Origin: Nymphaea colorata
Taxonomy: Eukaryota > Streptophyta > Magnoliopsida > Nymphaeales > Nymphaeaceae
NCBI RefSeq assembly: GCF_008831285.2
Contig: NC_045139.1
Location: 28,437,206 to 28,501,205 of the forward strand
Length of the DNA: 64,000 bases
Direction of reading: 5' to 3'
How positions within the stretch are numbered: the first letter of the stretch is position 1; each line of letters starts with the position of its first letter. A model generated the notes under the pieces. It was not told the DNA's origin. It made no database searches and worked only from the letters and a program-made list of their open reading frames with translations. Of the stretch, positions 12,572 to 22,249 are shown in pieces. A program made the position numbers and the translations under genes.

Positions 12572-15500
12572 GTCACATGGATACTTCAATAAAGTCCATG
12601 TACCTGTGTCGCCGTACCCATTCCCAAAGTGGGTACTTGGACACACTTAGGTGCTCTTTAGATTGAAACCAATCCAAACTGCTTAATTTTACATGATTTA
12701 GTTTTTTCCAACTCAGTTTTCATTCTGTTTTTAGAGCTACTGTTCATTAACATGTAATGTTTTTACTTAAAATCGCTTGTTTATTTTAAATGTTGCTTTC
12801 ATTTTGATTTTTTTGTGTTATTTTGTACACACACATACACACACACACAGATATATATCATGACAATACTTCCACAAGATCAACAGTACTGTTATGATCT
12901 CAAGCTAAAAAACCTAGGAATAAAAAATATATGATTTTTCATCATATATATAGGATTATATAATCTGACCAAACTCCACCTTATCTATAACTTTTCAAAT
13001 CGTTAACGAATATTACACATCTAGAAGACCAAAACACAATTTTCTTTATTCCTAGGTTTCCAAATGTGAAAATCATGTCCATATAGTTAGTTTTGTGAGA
13101 AACACACTCACAACTGAGATATTCTGTGAGCCCAGGAAAATTTTATAGGCTTTACAGTTGCTTTGGGATAATAATTGTTTTATGGAGGTCATAGTAGTTA
13201 AATCAACCCGTAATCTGAGAGTAACTTTCAGATGAAAATTATGATGAATTTTCTTCTAAACTTTTGAGGTGAAGTATTATAGGTATATGTTTTGTACAGT
13301 AGTATCTGAAAACACTTAAATTTTAAGAGAGCACTGTCTTAGATCCACTGAAAAACTCTCAAAGGACTTGAAATTTTATTTTTAGAGTTTTAATCTTTTA
13401 ATATTTGAGGATTCAAACAGGTCGCCTTATTTATATGTAACTTGCTTAAGTAAAATTGAAATGTGAAAAATGTAGATAAGGATATTTATATGTAAATGAG
13501 TAGTACGACCAAGGCAGAGACCTATAACTTGATTGACCATAAACAAGATGGTGATTATTTCAATTGTTTACCTACAACACCACCTCAAGTTTGTCAAGTG
13601 TTTTCTCACCTCTATAAAAACCTTCAACGGATGTGAGATAAAAAGGAGATGGCGGTCTCCAAAAGACTTGCATATTTTGTGCATTTGTTTTGCATCTGGA
13701 AACCGAGATCCTCACATCTTCTTATTGTGTCCTGCATATGCGTAGTGGCAGGACCGACATTCATGTGTTATTGTATATTCTTAATCTTTGTAAAGTAAAG
13801 GATTATCCTAATGAAATTAGGGTGTGCCCAACACTTTTGGGCTGCCAATACAATGTGGAAAAGTCCACCTTTCTTGTCTTTCCTTCTTCCCCACATTCAA
13901 CAATTCTAGACATTCGGATCCAACATTGTATCAGAGCTGTAGATCAGGGACAGATGTTGCATATTTCTCATCTGCACCAATTTGAGGATTTTCAGGTTCA
14001 TTTTTTCCTCTTCTCTGATCTGTCATTACTTCTCTACCTGTGTACTTGCTTTTTTCCCCTTAATATTCTGCCCACGATTCTGCACTGTCATTTGTTCATC
14101 TTGCTTTTGTCTAAATTATTTATGTATTGTTGCCTCATGAAAAGGTGTATGCTGATGTCCATTGTCCATCTTTAACAAGAAGAGTGAACGAGCAAGACTA
14201 TTAAGGTCTTGCTGTATAACACTAATGGACTTGTCATTTTTGTGCTCTAGTGCATATTAAATGAATATTTGCTAATACATCGGTTTAATTTTATCCATGT
14301 TCTTATTTCATAATTAGAATGGTACATTTGTTTCTAATGAACTTATAATTGCATGATCCATGTGCTGATTGATCATTTGATATCGGTGCCCAGTTACTTC
14401 AAATGTTTATTTCCTGCTTGTAGTGCAGATAGGAGGTCTTGGTGCAGAAGGTTACTCCGTCAATATTCCCTGGAAATGTGGAGGAATTGGGGATAATGAC
14501 TATCTATTTGCATTTGAGCAAGTTGTTCTTCCCATAGGTGATATTCTTGATTTCTAGTTTTTGCTTCCTTAGTCATAACAAAAAGTCTTAAAGTTCAAAT
14601 TGCATTTTGCATAATGGAATAATTATTTTTTTTGATATTTTAGATGGTCCTATCAAATTTTTAATCTCTATTGAATTATTAAGCTAATCAAGGTCATTCA
14701 GAGACCATCTCCTCTGTAGTTGAGACAACAGACAAAATTTTCATATGGTAGTGATCAGAATTTTGGTTCATATGCCAAGTCTTTGTAGTGTACTCCTTAT
14801 GCTATTTTAGTTTTATTAATGTGTTTTCCATATAGTAGTGGTCTAATTTTCTGTTCCTGTAGCTTAAGGCCTAAGGGATATGCTAATGCATATGTTTCTT
14901 CTACAATACACCAACAGCCCCATGTCAGCCAAACCAAAGGGAGAGTTGTATGCGGATAGTGTTTGTCAAAGAGCAAGTGCTATGATTGTTTAGTATGATT
15001 ATACGAAAACAATACCAAGACAAAAACCAACCATGGAAGCAACCTTTCATGAAAAAAAAAAACTGAAACTATGTAACCCAGTAGTACAGAGAGACTGTCA
15101 CAGATCTTTAAGTGTCTGAGACTCCAAATGATCGGGCTTGCAGAGAAGTTTAAAGTCCATTGTCACAAAAAACGCTGTTTTTTTGAAAAAAACGTGTATT
15201 ATACGCCAAAAGCCTCTCTGACGAATAAAATGGGAATGAGACGCATTTTTTTCAAAAAAACGGCAAAAAAAAAATGATGCGTATAAAACACGTCTTTAGT
15301 GTTTTTTAAGGCACGTGGTTAGATGGCACAACGCGTAATAATTATTAAAAAGTTGGCTTTTTTGAAACTTGATTCTTCCTTTTAATGGCAAAAATGTATT
15401 TTTAGAAAGGAAAGAGGGCTTAGGTTAATACCTCTTTCAATAAGATTGAACTTAGAAGGAAGTGGTCAACTAGGGCCTAGAAGGGGAGGGTCCAACCTAG

Positions 15501-18500
15501 AATAATATTGGTCAAACAAACTTAAAATGGCATATATTTGTATCTGGACCATGATATGTTGAAAATGGATCCATGTTGTCAAAGGCTTACCTAGGCCCCC
15601 AAGCTTGGCTTGTTGGCTAGGTAGCTGAGTGGTCTGCAACTTGAAAATATCTAGAATGTCACCTAGGATGCCTAGTCTTGCCTAATTACTCTCTATCCTA
15701 AGTGCTCTGTGGCCCTGGAAGATGGTGTTTCATTCTAATAATCCCTCCTGAAAATATATTTTTGCGGTTGTTGCATTGGGTTCTTAACTGATTATTCTCC
15801 TTCACCCTTTTTGCACCATTGTCATATGGGATCAGATGATGCCATATCTTCAAAGGAGAAGAAGAAGAAGAGGAAGATGAACACGTATGGTAAACTTAGT
15901 GAAAACTGAAAAGCAGTTGAAATCTATGATTTTTGGTAAAATGAGAGATTTCATACCTTAGAGAGAAGAAATTGGGAAAACCCCTTTCTCCAAACATGAG
16001 TCAGTCAACCCGTGATAGATCTATGCTTAAATAGGCAATTTAACAGTGACATCGATGATTTCTTGGTGAAACCGATAAAATCTCTCCCTTCTTCAATTCC
16101 AGGATGAATTTAGAAATGGAGGAGCGGCTTTTAAAAGGAAAATTGTACAAAAAAGAATTGGGTGGGGGCTTGTATTGCATGATCCATGTGATGCTTTGTA
16201 TCATATTACAATTTTGAATCGTGATGGTAGGTATCATATGATACGGCCCTATATCCTATGATGCTGTATGACACTAATTTTGGAGAAGAAGACAGTTGAG
16301 AAAAGAGAGAGAAAGATGGCGTGAGAAAGAGCTGGGATGTAGTGGACGGTGGAAAGGAAGGAGGGAGAAAGAAGAATACAAAAAGGAAGAGGAGGAAGGA
16401 TCAGCCGACAACTTTGAGCTTCTACGAAGGTACGGTCTGGTTTTCCCTTGCTCAAACCTAGACTAGATGTTGTTTAGGAAAGATGGTGACAAGAAAAATG
16501 CCACCCATGAGAGAAGAAATTGGTGGGTTGACTTTAGTCTTTGTCGGCTTCATTTAAGCCCCATTTGATGGCACAATAATTTTTTGAGTGGTAAACTTTT
16601 CATGAAAAAAAATTCAAGAAAAATGTACAGTGAGTATATTTGAGATTTTTCCAAATCCAGGTAATGTTTGATGGCCTGGAGGTTTTTTCCTAGAAAAAAG
16701 CTTATGTTTTTTGTTGCACAGGAAAAAATTGCCATGGAAAAAATTGCGGAGGCCGTAGAGAGTCGGTCCGTCGGTTCTCGTCGGCGATGGAGTCCACTGC
16801 CTCCGTAGGGAATCCTGACCTGAAATGGCGGAGGGAGAGTGAGAGGGATGGAAAAAACAAGACAGAAAGAGAAAGTGAGGTGCTTACCTTTCACCAGCGG
16901 ATGTCCGATGCTGGGGAAGTTGCTGCTGCGACTTTGCAAGACGACGGAAAGAGAGGGATGCACGACACGAAGCCCTCACTATTGCTTCTTTTGCTGCGAA
17001 TGATTTGGTGTCAAGGAGATCGTCCCCCGTGGCTGTAAACACATGTCAAAATTTTGAATAATGGGAGCAGCGAAGGATGCAGGGCAAGGTTGAGGGGAGC
17101 ATCAAGAAGCTTAGGGATCAGAAGGAGAAGGATGGGAGAAGGAATAGACAGAGGAAGCAGACGGAGAAAGCGACCGTTGATTTTGATGATTTTGAAGATT
17201 CTGAAAAGGGGAAGATAACGAACCAAAAGAGGTGAAGAAGGTGGAAGAGGAGGAAGAAGAAGAAGTGATCGTGGGGAAACGAGCAGTTGTCTGTCGCTAG
17301 AGTAAGCGATTGAGGAAACTGGTGGAGTACTTAGAAGAGGAATAGACGAGGAAGAAAAGAGACGCAAAGAGAGAGAGAGAGCACATCTAATCAAAGCCCT
17401 AATGGGCAAAAAAATTATCCTTGGGGGTCCGACTTTTTCTCAGGTGAAACTTTTCCAAGTCCAACCTGTCGAGCAGGGGAAAAATGTTTGTGTTTAACGG
17501 TGGGCGGTAAATCCCTACAAATAAGAAAATTTTCCGTCGCTGAACAGGAATTTTCCTGCGCATCAATTGGGGCCTTAGGAATTTTGGTGTCACAGCAGGA
17601 ATTTCTGAAATCTGGGTGTTGTGAACAATGGATGCAGCAGAATCCAATTGGGAATACCAGTTTATCATTGTATTTGGAACAGCCGATGCTCAAGTTAATG
17701 AATGTGCAAACGTTTTTCTCTTTTGATAAGGAATATTAGTTTCCTCTCTATAATGAATTTAGTGAAATCCTCCCGCAGGATATCATAATAGATCTGCTGA
17801 CGGCTGGCTTGGTTAAAGGGCCTACGCTAGCCCACAAGCTTAACTCTCTTGGGGTCAAATGAGAAAGAACACAGTAATATATTTTATATTTCATAAAAAT
17901 ATATTTGACAAATGATATGTCCATCACCTTTTTTCTCCTTCTTTTTCTTTGAACCGTCCATCGTGATAAATTGGATGACCCTTATGAGTGAGCTGGGTGA
18001 CTCTAGATAGCCGGAGTCACCATTCAATTTTTCTTCTATATATATATATACACACACACACACACCCTTTTGAAATGCTAATAAAATAATGGATTTTGTG
18101 AAAATATAATTTGTAAACTTTTGCTATATAGTTGAGGTGGAGAAAATAGTGCATGATAAATGATAATAAACTACATAATTGCAAGCACGCTTCTATGACT
18201 AAGTTTTAAGCTTTCCTTGTAAGTGGTCGGCTTACAAAGAAATGCAAAAGAGGTGCAGGGGAGTTAAGATGCACACGGTTGGCTGGTGTCTTTGGTAATA
18301 AAGATTGAATCAGAACAAGCTTGTTAGAAGGAACTTAGTTGGAGATCGCTGGTACATGATCATGGACACATTTAGACTATAAATGCTAATTAAAGGTAAC
18401 ATTTGTGGAGCCTCATATATTGTTGCTGAATTGTGAGGTAAAGCTATTGGTTCGGACTGGAGAATATTTTCCAGTTATATTTTTCTTTTTATGTCACTTA

Positions 18501-18660
18501 CCTTGCATAAACCTTGTCCTGGTGATGAATTTTCAAATGTCCATTCATATTGAATATGTGTTTTGGTCATGGTTTTGCAGCTTTGCAATTCGCCCCTGAT
18601 TTTACCATTATATCTGCTGGATTTGATGCTGCGCAGGGTGATCCTCTTGGTGGTTGTAGT
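1612..18660 (+). CDS. HDA15: Histone deacetylase HDA15-like, partial, probably a decayed copy
   Basis: Class II (RPD3/HDA1 superfamily) zinc-dependent lysine deacetylase, acting on histones in the nucleus. Seven exons with GT-AG borders: 1612-1667 ([18 protein letters not shown]), 2812-2935 ([17 protein letters not shown]), 3045-3170 ([23 protein letters not shown]), 3337-3387 ([13 protein letters not shown]), 4096-4163 ([20 protein letters not shown]), 14429-14537 ([11 protein letters not shown]) and 18581-18660 ([20 protein letters not shown]). The His-His pair, the DxH zinc ligands and the AGFDAA aspartate are present. The [14 protein letters not shown] and LHRHE wording fits HDA15 rather than HDA5/HDA18. 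Exon 4096-4163 is 68 nt where phase-0 flanks need 69, a one-base frameshift. The exons for the EGGYN region and C-terminus were not found downstream. The N-terminal exons presumably lie before the window. The intron 4164-14428 is over 10 kb and hosts Copia-A. Family assignment is strong; that the gene still works is doubtful. Confidence 0.8.
4901..5360 (-). mobile_element. TRIM retrotransposon (copy B), 460 bp
   Basis: Two LTR-like repeats of about 200 and 186 bp (4901-5100 and 5175-5360), each bounded by TGTAAC/GTTACA-type ends, flank a spacer of only about 74 bp. On the minus strand the spacer starts with TGGTATCAAAGCCGG, a tRNA-Met primer site, and ends with a purine tract (AATGGGGTGGAT) just before the second LTR. 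This is the layout of a terminal-repeat retrotransposon in miniature. Flanking pentamers AGATT and AGATG are consistent with an imperfect 5-bp target duplication. It lies in the long HDA15 intron and has no coding capacity. Confidence 0.6.
6166..6448. mobile_element. Non-autonomous hAT-like element 2
   Basis: A 283-bp element between perfect 8-bp direct repeats ATGCTCAT (6158-6165 and 6449-6456). Its ends begin TAAG and end CTTA. Reading inwards, GC-rich subterminal GGGCTCGGGC and TGGGCACC motifs resemble those of the element at 47-473. The centre is A/T-rich. No transposase. It lies in the HDA15 intron about 100 bp before Copia-A. Confidence 0.65.
6551..6836 (+). repeat. 5' LTR of Copia-A
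   Basis: It carries a perfect palindrome at 6574-6597 (ACCGGGTCCA, four-base loop, then its complement). A smaller inverted repeat based on TACCGAG/CTCGGTA follows it. A TATA-like CCTATATATTC lies near 6658-6668, placing the palindromes in the upstream promoter part of the LTR. Confidence 0.95.
6837..7276 (+). other. Copia-A primer site and GC-rich leader
   Basis: The leader starts with the initiator-tRNA-Met primer site TGGTATCAGAGC (6837-6848). From about 6890 to 7260 it is dominated by CCG/CGCCGCCGTCG triplets and repeated CCCAGCGCTGCC blocks. Overlapping open frames here (for example 6900-7376 on both strands) come from the repeats and match no gag. The gag start is at 7277. Confidence 0.7.
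7277..11573 (+). pseudogene. Copia-A gag-pol polyprotein, interrupted
   Basis: Gag-pol for copia replication. The first frame (7277-9322, 681 aa) contains a UBN2-type gag, a CCHC knuckle ([14 protein letters not shown]), the protease motif [11 protein letters not shown], the GAG-pre-integrase zinc region ([16 protein letters not shown]) and the integrase core ([21 protein letters not shown]). A tandem 10-base duplication at 9310-9329 (TAGTGCTCAC twice) shifts the frame after [11 protein letters not shown]. The next frame continues to an in-frame TAG at 9804-9806. A TGA replaces the expected Trp codon at 10116-10118. RT and RNase H are then open from 10167 to 11573 ([31 protein letters not shown]), ending in the start of the 3' LTR. 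At least three lesions make it non-autonomous. Confidence 0.93.
11568..11853 (+). repeat. 3' LTR of Copia-A
   Basis: Same length as the 5' LTR, with four visible substitutions. The polyprotein stop codon TAG lies at its positions 4-6, a common arrangement in plant copia elements. Confidence 0.95.
12528..12569. repeat. (TA)n microsatellite
   Basis: About 20 uninterrupted TA units, directly followed by the dispersed-repeat end AGTCACATGG at 12571. Confidence 0.9.
12571..12700 (+). repeat. Dispersed repeat, copy 1 (AGTCACATGG end)
   Basis: This segment contains ACTTCAATAAAGTCCATG, ACCTGTGTC and AAAGTGGGTACTTGGACAC. The same blocks occur in the same order on the opposite strand near 53600-53700, so the two are copies of one family. 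Confidence 0.55.
15165..15312. mobile_element. MITE-like inverted repeat
   Basis: A segment with opposed arms: ACGTGTATTATACGCC near 15192-15207 pairs with GCGTATAAAACACGT near 15278-15292, with poly-A/T stretches and TTTTTTTGAAAAAAACG motifs between and around them. It could fold into a long hairpin. No clear target duplication was identified. It lies in the last large HDA15 intron. Confidence 0.35.
16557..17574. mobile_element. PIF/Harbinger-like non-autonomous element, about 1 kb
   Basis: The left end AGCCCCATTTGATGGCAC and the right end, read inwards, GGCCCCAATTGATGCGCA form imperfect terminal inverted repeats. Both are flanked by TTA (16554-16556 and 17575-17577), the three-base target duplication of the PIF/Harbinger superfamily. 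The interior is GA-rich (16780-17380) and its open frames show no transposase motif. Subterminal GGAAAAAATT and GGAAAATTTTC-type motifs are repeated. Confidence 0.5.
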
Positions 18661-20719
18661 GTAAGTGATTTTTATATGGTCTTTTTTTATCTGATAATGC
18701 CCATTTATATATGTTTCTGTAGTCTCAAATTTGTCACATGAGATCAATGTCTTAAACCCAGTGACTTGGGAGTCGACTTGGCAGGCCAACTCTGTGAATC
18801 ATCCTCGGTTTCATCAACTTTTGTTTTTGAAAAAAAAAAGGTGAACTTGTCATTTGAACATAAAAAGTTGTGGCATGACCTCATTACTTGTACTATTAAG
18901 AAAGAAGCCAAATTAACATGAAATGAAGCAATGAATAAGTTATAATTATTCATTTAATAACATGGCAAGGGTAATTAGTCTACTCTAAGAGTTGAATCTA
19001 AGGAACATACTTGAATTCCTGCCATCAGTATCACATAAAACTATTAGCCACTTCATGGCACTCATTTCTATAAAGTTCATATCGGGTGTGGGAGCATGAG
19101 CTCAGTGCATGGAAGCTACGGTGGAACAGACGTTACTGGTATATGGCCATCCAAGGGGTAGTGTCTTTGCTTTCACTAGGGAAAAGGGCTTTGTGCAGTT
19201 CACTATTATAAAGGCAGCCTCCCAAATACAACCATACCAATAATTCAAGGGTGCTCTTGAGATGGGATGTCTCCTTAGCATATCCATCCGTGGATCTCTT
19301 CATGGGTAGGTTAGTATATATTTTATTGGGAAAGTTAGACAGTAAAAGAACAGAAGAAATTTGTACTAATGATTCTTTTTATAATGATGCTTGTTGGGCT
19401 TGACTGTAATCACTTTTTGATCAAATACAAAGGACAATTATACGGAGAAAAATTAGAAACGGATCAGGTGCATCTTCTACATGAGGTCAGTCTGGCAGAA
19501 AATTCAAAGGTGGTCCTACAACTGCTATTTCTTTGGAAACGCATGCATTCTGTAGCTGACCAACAGCTATCTAAGTCCGATAGCATATCTCAGCATGCAA
19601 GGCATATACATCAGAATAGTGTTATCAGGTCCTTGGATAGTAATCACTATATGATCCATACAGATTTTGATTCAAGGCATGGCAATGAGGTGTCCAAGTG
19701 CAGGAAGGCCTGTCGCAATCACCAAATTTTTCTTCATGCCTTGAGGAGAAGGTGTATTTCAAAGTGGGAAGTAATTGTTAGTTGCGGGATCTTGGACCAT
19801 AGCTGCCTTATAGACCCGGTGTTGGCGTTATAAATAAGTCCTGCGTTGTGGGTCAATGTATCTATCCAGTCTTTGACTCAAATAACCCTTTGAGAAGGAC
19901 TACCCTAATTGGGGATTAGGGCATTGTTTGATGTGTGTGTGAGTTCTTTTGCTGTTAAGGGTGGAGCTAGAGGCTGCTACCAAGAAGCTTGGAAATAATC
20001 TGTTGTGGCTCGAGAGCGTCAGGGTGGAGAGTCAAGTTGATCATCCACCTCTACCTAATTAACTGGGTCTATATATAACAATCCTACAATGTTTCCTTCT
20101 AGATTCACAAGGAAAACAAGTGTCTCTGCCCGCTAATAATAGAAATTCAGGCACAAATTAGGTTATTGAGCTATAAAGAGCCCTCAATCAGCAGCTGCAA
20201 ATTTTTATCGGTATGTGCTTGTCCTTCTGTTGTTTTGCTTATTTTGCTTATTCGTTATCATGTTATGGTTTTGCCAGATTTTTATCAGGTTCCTGATAGC
20301 GACACAAGAATGCTGCTTAAATTTCATTAGAGTTGTCTCTAGCCAGAATTCGGTTTTCTTATCTCCAGTCCAAGTAGTATCAACAAGTGCAGACTCCAAC
20401 TAAAGCCTAAACCTTTTTGCTTGTAGGTGGCATCTCCACAATAACAGATTATTATTTTGTGACTTCTTTCCTGCAATGAAGAAGAAAAATCAGCAGGCAT
20501 ACTTGTAGCTTACATGTATTTTGGTTTCAATCAGCTACAGTATGCAAAAGCGATGTTTCCCAAGGCTTGGATGGCATCCCATGTCTAGAGTTACACCTCC
20601 AGCACCTTTGACCCTACAATTGGCTACGCCCTTGCCGATGAAACTGCCAAGGCCAATGAGGGAGCAGGCAAATAACATGATTGCTCTTCAATTTTGTTTA
20701 TATTCATTTGCCAGGCCGA
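18661..20719. other. No gene recognised downstream of the last HDA15 exon
   Basis: After the donor site at 18661 I looked for the remaining HDA15 exons (conserved VTPAGY, LEGGYN and C-terminal regions) and did not find them. The 154-codon open frame at 19369-19833 has no recognisable motif. No transposon ends were identified. Confidence 0.4.
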
Positions 20720-20945
20720 GTCAGTTTGAGGAGCAACTTTTCTCATGGTCACTGTGCATTACCTTCGACTTCTCCTCCCCTTTTCACTAGGACAGTCCTT
20801 TCATTGCATCTCCCTTGCGACAAAAGTAGCCTGTCAGTTTAAAGAGCAACTTTTCACATGGTCACTGTGCATTACCTTCGTCGTCCCCTCTCCTTTTCAC
20901 TAGAACAGTCCTTTCATTGCATTTCCCTTGCGACAAGGGAGACTC
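20720..20945 (+). repeat. Tandem duplication, about 113 bp unit
   Basis: Two adjacent copies, from about 20721 and 20834, share blocks such as GAGCAACTTTTC, CATGGTCACTGTGCATTACC and CAGTCCTTTCATTGCAT in the same order, with a few substitutions. No coding role seen. Confidence 0.75.
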
Positions 20946-21190
20946 GCTGGTCTTTGGGATGCACATTGCCTATTTGATGCAATCTATTGATGGTTGGAAC
21001 CCGCAAAGAAATCCATCGACCAGGTGACAGATTGTAGGACGGCCTGTGAATAGAAGGTGAGTGGTTTACTATATGACGATCAGTAGCATGGATTTATTTT
21101 GAGAATAGTAGATTTTATGTTCACTTGCACTTCCAACATGACTTTTTTATTTTTTGTTGTATTATAGAAGACTGCCTAGTAAAGAATGCT

Positions 21191-21274
21191 TGTGACATAG
21201 GACTATCTACATGCCTTAGAATGCCCAATTTTTGTGACATTGGACTATCTACATGCCTTAGAATGCCCAATTTA
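21191..21274 (+). repeat. Tandem duplication, 42 bp unit
   Basis: Two copies beginning TGTGACAT (21191 and 21233) share GGACTATCTACATGCCTTAG and GAATGCCCAATTT. They differ at one or two positions. Confidence 0.85.
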
Positions 21275-21646
21275 ACCAATAAGCGTACATACATTATAAA
21301 TACCCAAGCATACATACATTTATGATTCCCCAAATTATTATTTTTATTGCTTGAACTGTTTTACCATTCTAAAAAGGAACAATGAGTTCCTGCTTGATGT
21401 AGAGCACCTATTCACATATTCACAACATTAAGATAAACAAACCTACAAGCAAGCGTGCAGAAGATTTAGTCTATGTGCATTCAAACCTTCGGTTACTTTC
21501 ATGAAACAATAATGAATACAGGTATTTAACTTTTTTCTATCTTTAACTTTTTTCTATCTATGTTGTTGATTAGTCTATGTAATTTTTTTGTATCTATGTT
21601 GTTGATTACTACATAATTATATTCTTAATTCTTATCGTTTTATAGG

Positions 21647-21814
21647 GAAGGAAGCAATAAAAATTGGGATGTGAATGGTGAGGAATTTAACTTCGAAGGA
21701 GACGAGGATCTAAACCATCTTAATTCGGAGTTAAATGAACCATGTGCACTACAAGAGGTACAGGTGGATAAGGAGGACTTTGCAGATGTGGAAGAGGAAC
21801 AAAATTTACAGTGA
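21647..21814 (+). other. Acidic coding-like segment ending in a stop
   Basis: After an acceptor-like TTTTATAG there is a 55-codon open stretch ending in TGA at 21812-21814. The peptide is strongly acidic (NWDVNGEEFNFEGDEDL and KEDFADVEEEQNLQ). Such tails occur at the C-termini of plant hAT/DUF659-type transposases, but I cannot identify the family. No upstream transposase exons were recognised. It could be a transposase relic or chance. Confidence 0.25.
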
Positions 21815-22109
21815 AATATATTAATTTGAGATCTCAGTTTTTTTATGTTTCTTTTTTATGAGATTATATGCAGGAACTATCAAAGAAACATTTGATATGG
21901 TATGTAGGGATAATTTTATGTTTTCTTTATGAGATGGTACGTAAGGATAATTTTATTTATGTTTTGAGATTATATCAATATGGTATGTAGGGATAATATT
22001 CCAGATGGTATGTTTTCCTTGAGATTATATCAATATGCTTGTCTTAACGATGTCATGATATCATTTTTTTGTTTTTCTCAAAATTTATAATTTTTAAATT
22101 AAAAAACTA

Positions 22110-22224
22110 ATATTATCGCATAAAAAATATACCGTACCTGTACCATGATTTACGAAAACGCCGTACTCGTACCCGTTTTCTCGTACTCGTACCAGCACCC
22201 GTACCCGTACCCATGTGACATAGC
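22110..22224 (+). repeat. Dispersed repeat, copy 2 (CGTACCC-rich)
   Basis: Several CGTACCCGTACC-type units end in CCCATGTGACATAGC. The CCCATGTGAC end matches the inverted end of the element at 53354-53700. Confidence 0.4.
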
Positions 22225-22249
22225 TTGTAGGTCGACACTACCCGTCGAC

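Larger units (their letters stand above)
11854..14428. other. HDA15 intron sequence, no gene seen
   Basis: AT-rich intron sequence between Copia-A and the exon at 14429. It holds a (TA)n run near 12528-12569 and, from 12571, a repeat end also found inverted at 53570-53700. Open frames such as 12196-12666 and 13690-14175 have no recognisable domain, and the first runs through the (TA)n tract. I see nothing else. Confidence 0.5.

Noticed and set aside
12196-12666. 156-codon open frame
   Set aside because: It reads through a (TA)n microsatellite (Ile-Tyr repeats) and has no motif.
13690-14175. 161-codon open frame in the HDA15 intron
   Set aside because: No domain, T-rich composition, and it lies in an intron between recognised exons.
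19369-19833. 154-codon open frame after the last HDA15 exon
   Set aside because: Searched for HDA15 C-terminal motifs and other families; none seen.
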